Below, piece after piece: positions 13,433-14,183 of a stretch of DNA of 14,183 nt. How positions within the stretch are numbered: the first letter of the stretch is position 1; every line of letters starts with the position of its first letter. The position numbers and the translations under genes are program-made. The notes under the pieces were generated by a model, which worked only from the letters and a program-made list of their open reading frames with translations, ran no database searches and was not told the origin of the DNA. The stretch lies in the NCBI GenBank assembly GCA_027625125.1, contig JAQBXG010000020.1:1-14183 (forward strand). Reading direction: 5' to 3'. The stretch is from Pseudomonadota bacterium (lineage in GTDB: Bacteria > Pseudomonadota > Alphaproteobacteria > UBA2966 > CAIVPW01).

Positions 13433-14183
13433 ATGCCGCAGGCGCGCCGGCCGGTCCGGCCGGCGTCCATCGCGCTGGCGGTGCTGCTGGCGCTTCTGTT
13501 CGCAGAACCGGCCATCGCCGCACCCGCCGACGACATCGCCGCCGGCGAGGCCGCCCTGGCGGCCGGTGACGCCGAGGCCGCAATCGGGCGATTCGGCGCC
13601 GCTTTGGCGGACGCGACCGTATCCGGGGCGCAGACCGCGGCGGCGCTGACCGGGCGAGGCTACGCCTGGGTATTGCTCGAATCCTGGCGCGAAGCCCGCG
13701 ACGACTTCGACCGGGTGATCAGTTTGCAACCGGAAAACCCGCTCGCCCACTACAATCGCGGCATTCTTTATGCCACCGCCGGCGTCTGGGAGCGCGCCGA
13801 CGCCGACTTCCAGTATGCGCTGCGGCTCGACCGCGAATTCGCCGACGCCTGGTACCAGCGCGGCCGCGGCTGGATCGCGCGTGATCGCCCGGACTGGGCG
13901 ATTCAGATGTTCGAATCGGCCATTGAACGCGACCCGAACCACGTCGCCGCCCGCGTCGGGCTGGCGATGGCGCTCCGCGCCTCCGGCGATGCGGGCGCGG
14001 CGTTGGCTGCGGTCGACACAGCGCTCGCCGTCGACCCGTCCTACGCCAACGCCCGGATCGTGCGCGGCGGCGCGCTGTCGGACCTGGGCGACACCGCCGC
14101 GGCGCTGGCGGAGTTTCAACAGGCGGCGGCGCTCGACCCGTCGCTGATTGCCGCGTCGATCAACGCGGCGGCGCTGCTCGGGC
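13433..14183 (+). CDS. Exported TPR-repeat protein, 3' end truncated by the window
   Basis: The frame is open from ATG 13433 to the window end, 250 codons with no stop. It starts with an arginine-containing n-region (MPQARRPVRP) and a hydrophobic segment SIALAVLLALLFA, then EPAIAAPA with a probable signal peptidase I site. The rest is a chain of classical 34-residue TPR units. Examples are SWREARDDFDRVISLQPENP (about 85-104), WERADADFQYALRLDREFAD, WAIQMFESAIERDPNHVAAR and TAAALAEFQQAALDP-like final repeats. It follows the first TPR gene by 11 bases and is likely in the same operon, so the two may work together in the periplasm. This repeat type (helix pairs ending in DP) differs from the first protein, so they are not simple duplicates. 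Function unknown. Confidence 0.88.
   Translation, partial: MPQARRPVRPASIALAVLLALLFAEPAIAAPADDIAAGEAALAAGDAEAAIGRFGAALADATVSGAQTAAALTGRGYAWVLLESWREARDDFDRVISLQPENPLAHYNRGILYATAGVWERADADFQYALRLDREFADAWYQRGRGWIARDRPDWAIQMFESAIERDPNHVAARVGLAMALRASGDAGAALAAVDTALAVDPSYANARIVRGGALSDLGDTAAALAEFQQAAALDPSLIAASINAAALLG

Overview
The window looks like core chromosome of a high-GC alphaproteobacterium, possibly Rhodospirillales-like. The GC-rich codon use supports this, as do two arrangements common in that class: yqeY-dnaG divergent from carA, and an Lrp/AsnC regulator close to trxB and an ELM1-like gene. No plasmid, phage or transposase gene is visible, so the mobile-looking DNA is limited to a small repeat cluster.

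Layout. Positions 1-1601, minus strand: dnaG (primase, 3' end off the window) preceded by yqeY. Positions 1602-1768: divergent promoter region with an AT-rich palindrome. Positions 1769-6359: carA-carB, the glutamine amidotransferase and synthetase subunits of carbamoyl-phosphate synthase, which feeds pyrimidine and arginine synthesis. Positions 6456-6929: greA, convergent with an lrp/asnC-type regulator (6936-7433, minus). Between lrp and the next gene is an AT-rich control region with a good minus-strand promoter and repeated operator-like sequences. Positions 7585-11102: three tightly packed plus-strand genes: an ELM1-like GT-B-type protein, a small 2OG-Fe(II) oxygenase-like protein and a 632-residue protein I do not recognise. 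This is the least understood part of the window and the best candidate for an undescribed pathway.

Positions 11103-11436 hold no gene. They carry two near-identical 88-bp hairpin-forming repeats at a 98-bp period, a possible decayed third unit, three further short hairpins and a probable trxB promoter. Positions 11437-12411: trxB (thioredoxin reductase). Positions 12412-12683: a predicted structured RNA ending in a very strong intrinsic terminator. Positions 12684-14183: two exported TPR-repeat proteins in tandem, the second cut by the window end.

Housekeeping functions (replication priming, carbamoyl phosphate, transcript cleavage, thiol redox) are assigned with high confidence. The operon 7585-11102, the repeats and the RNA are described from sequence alone, with no database comparison.
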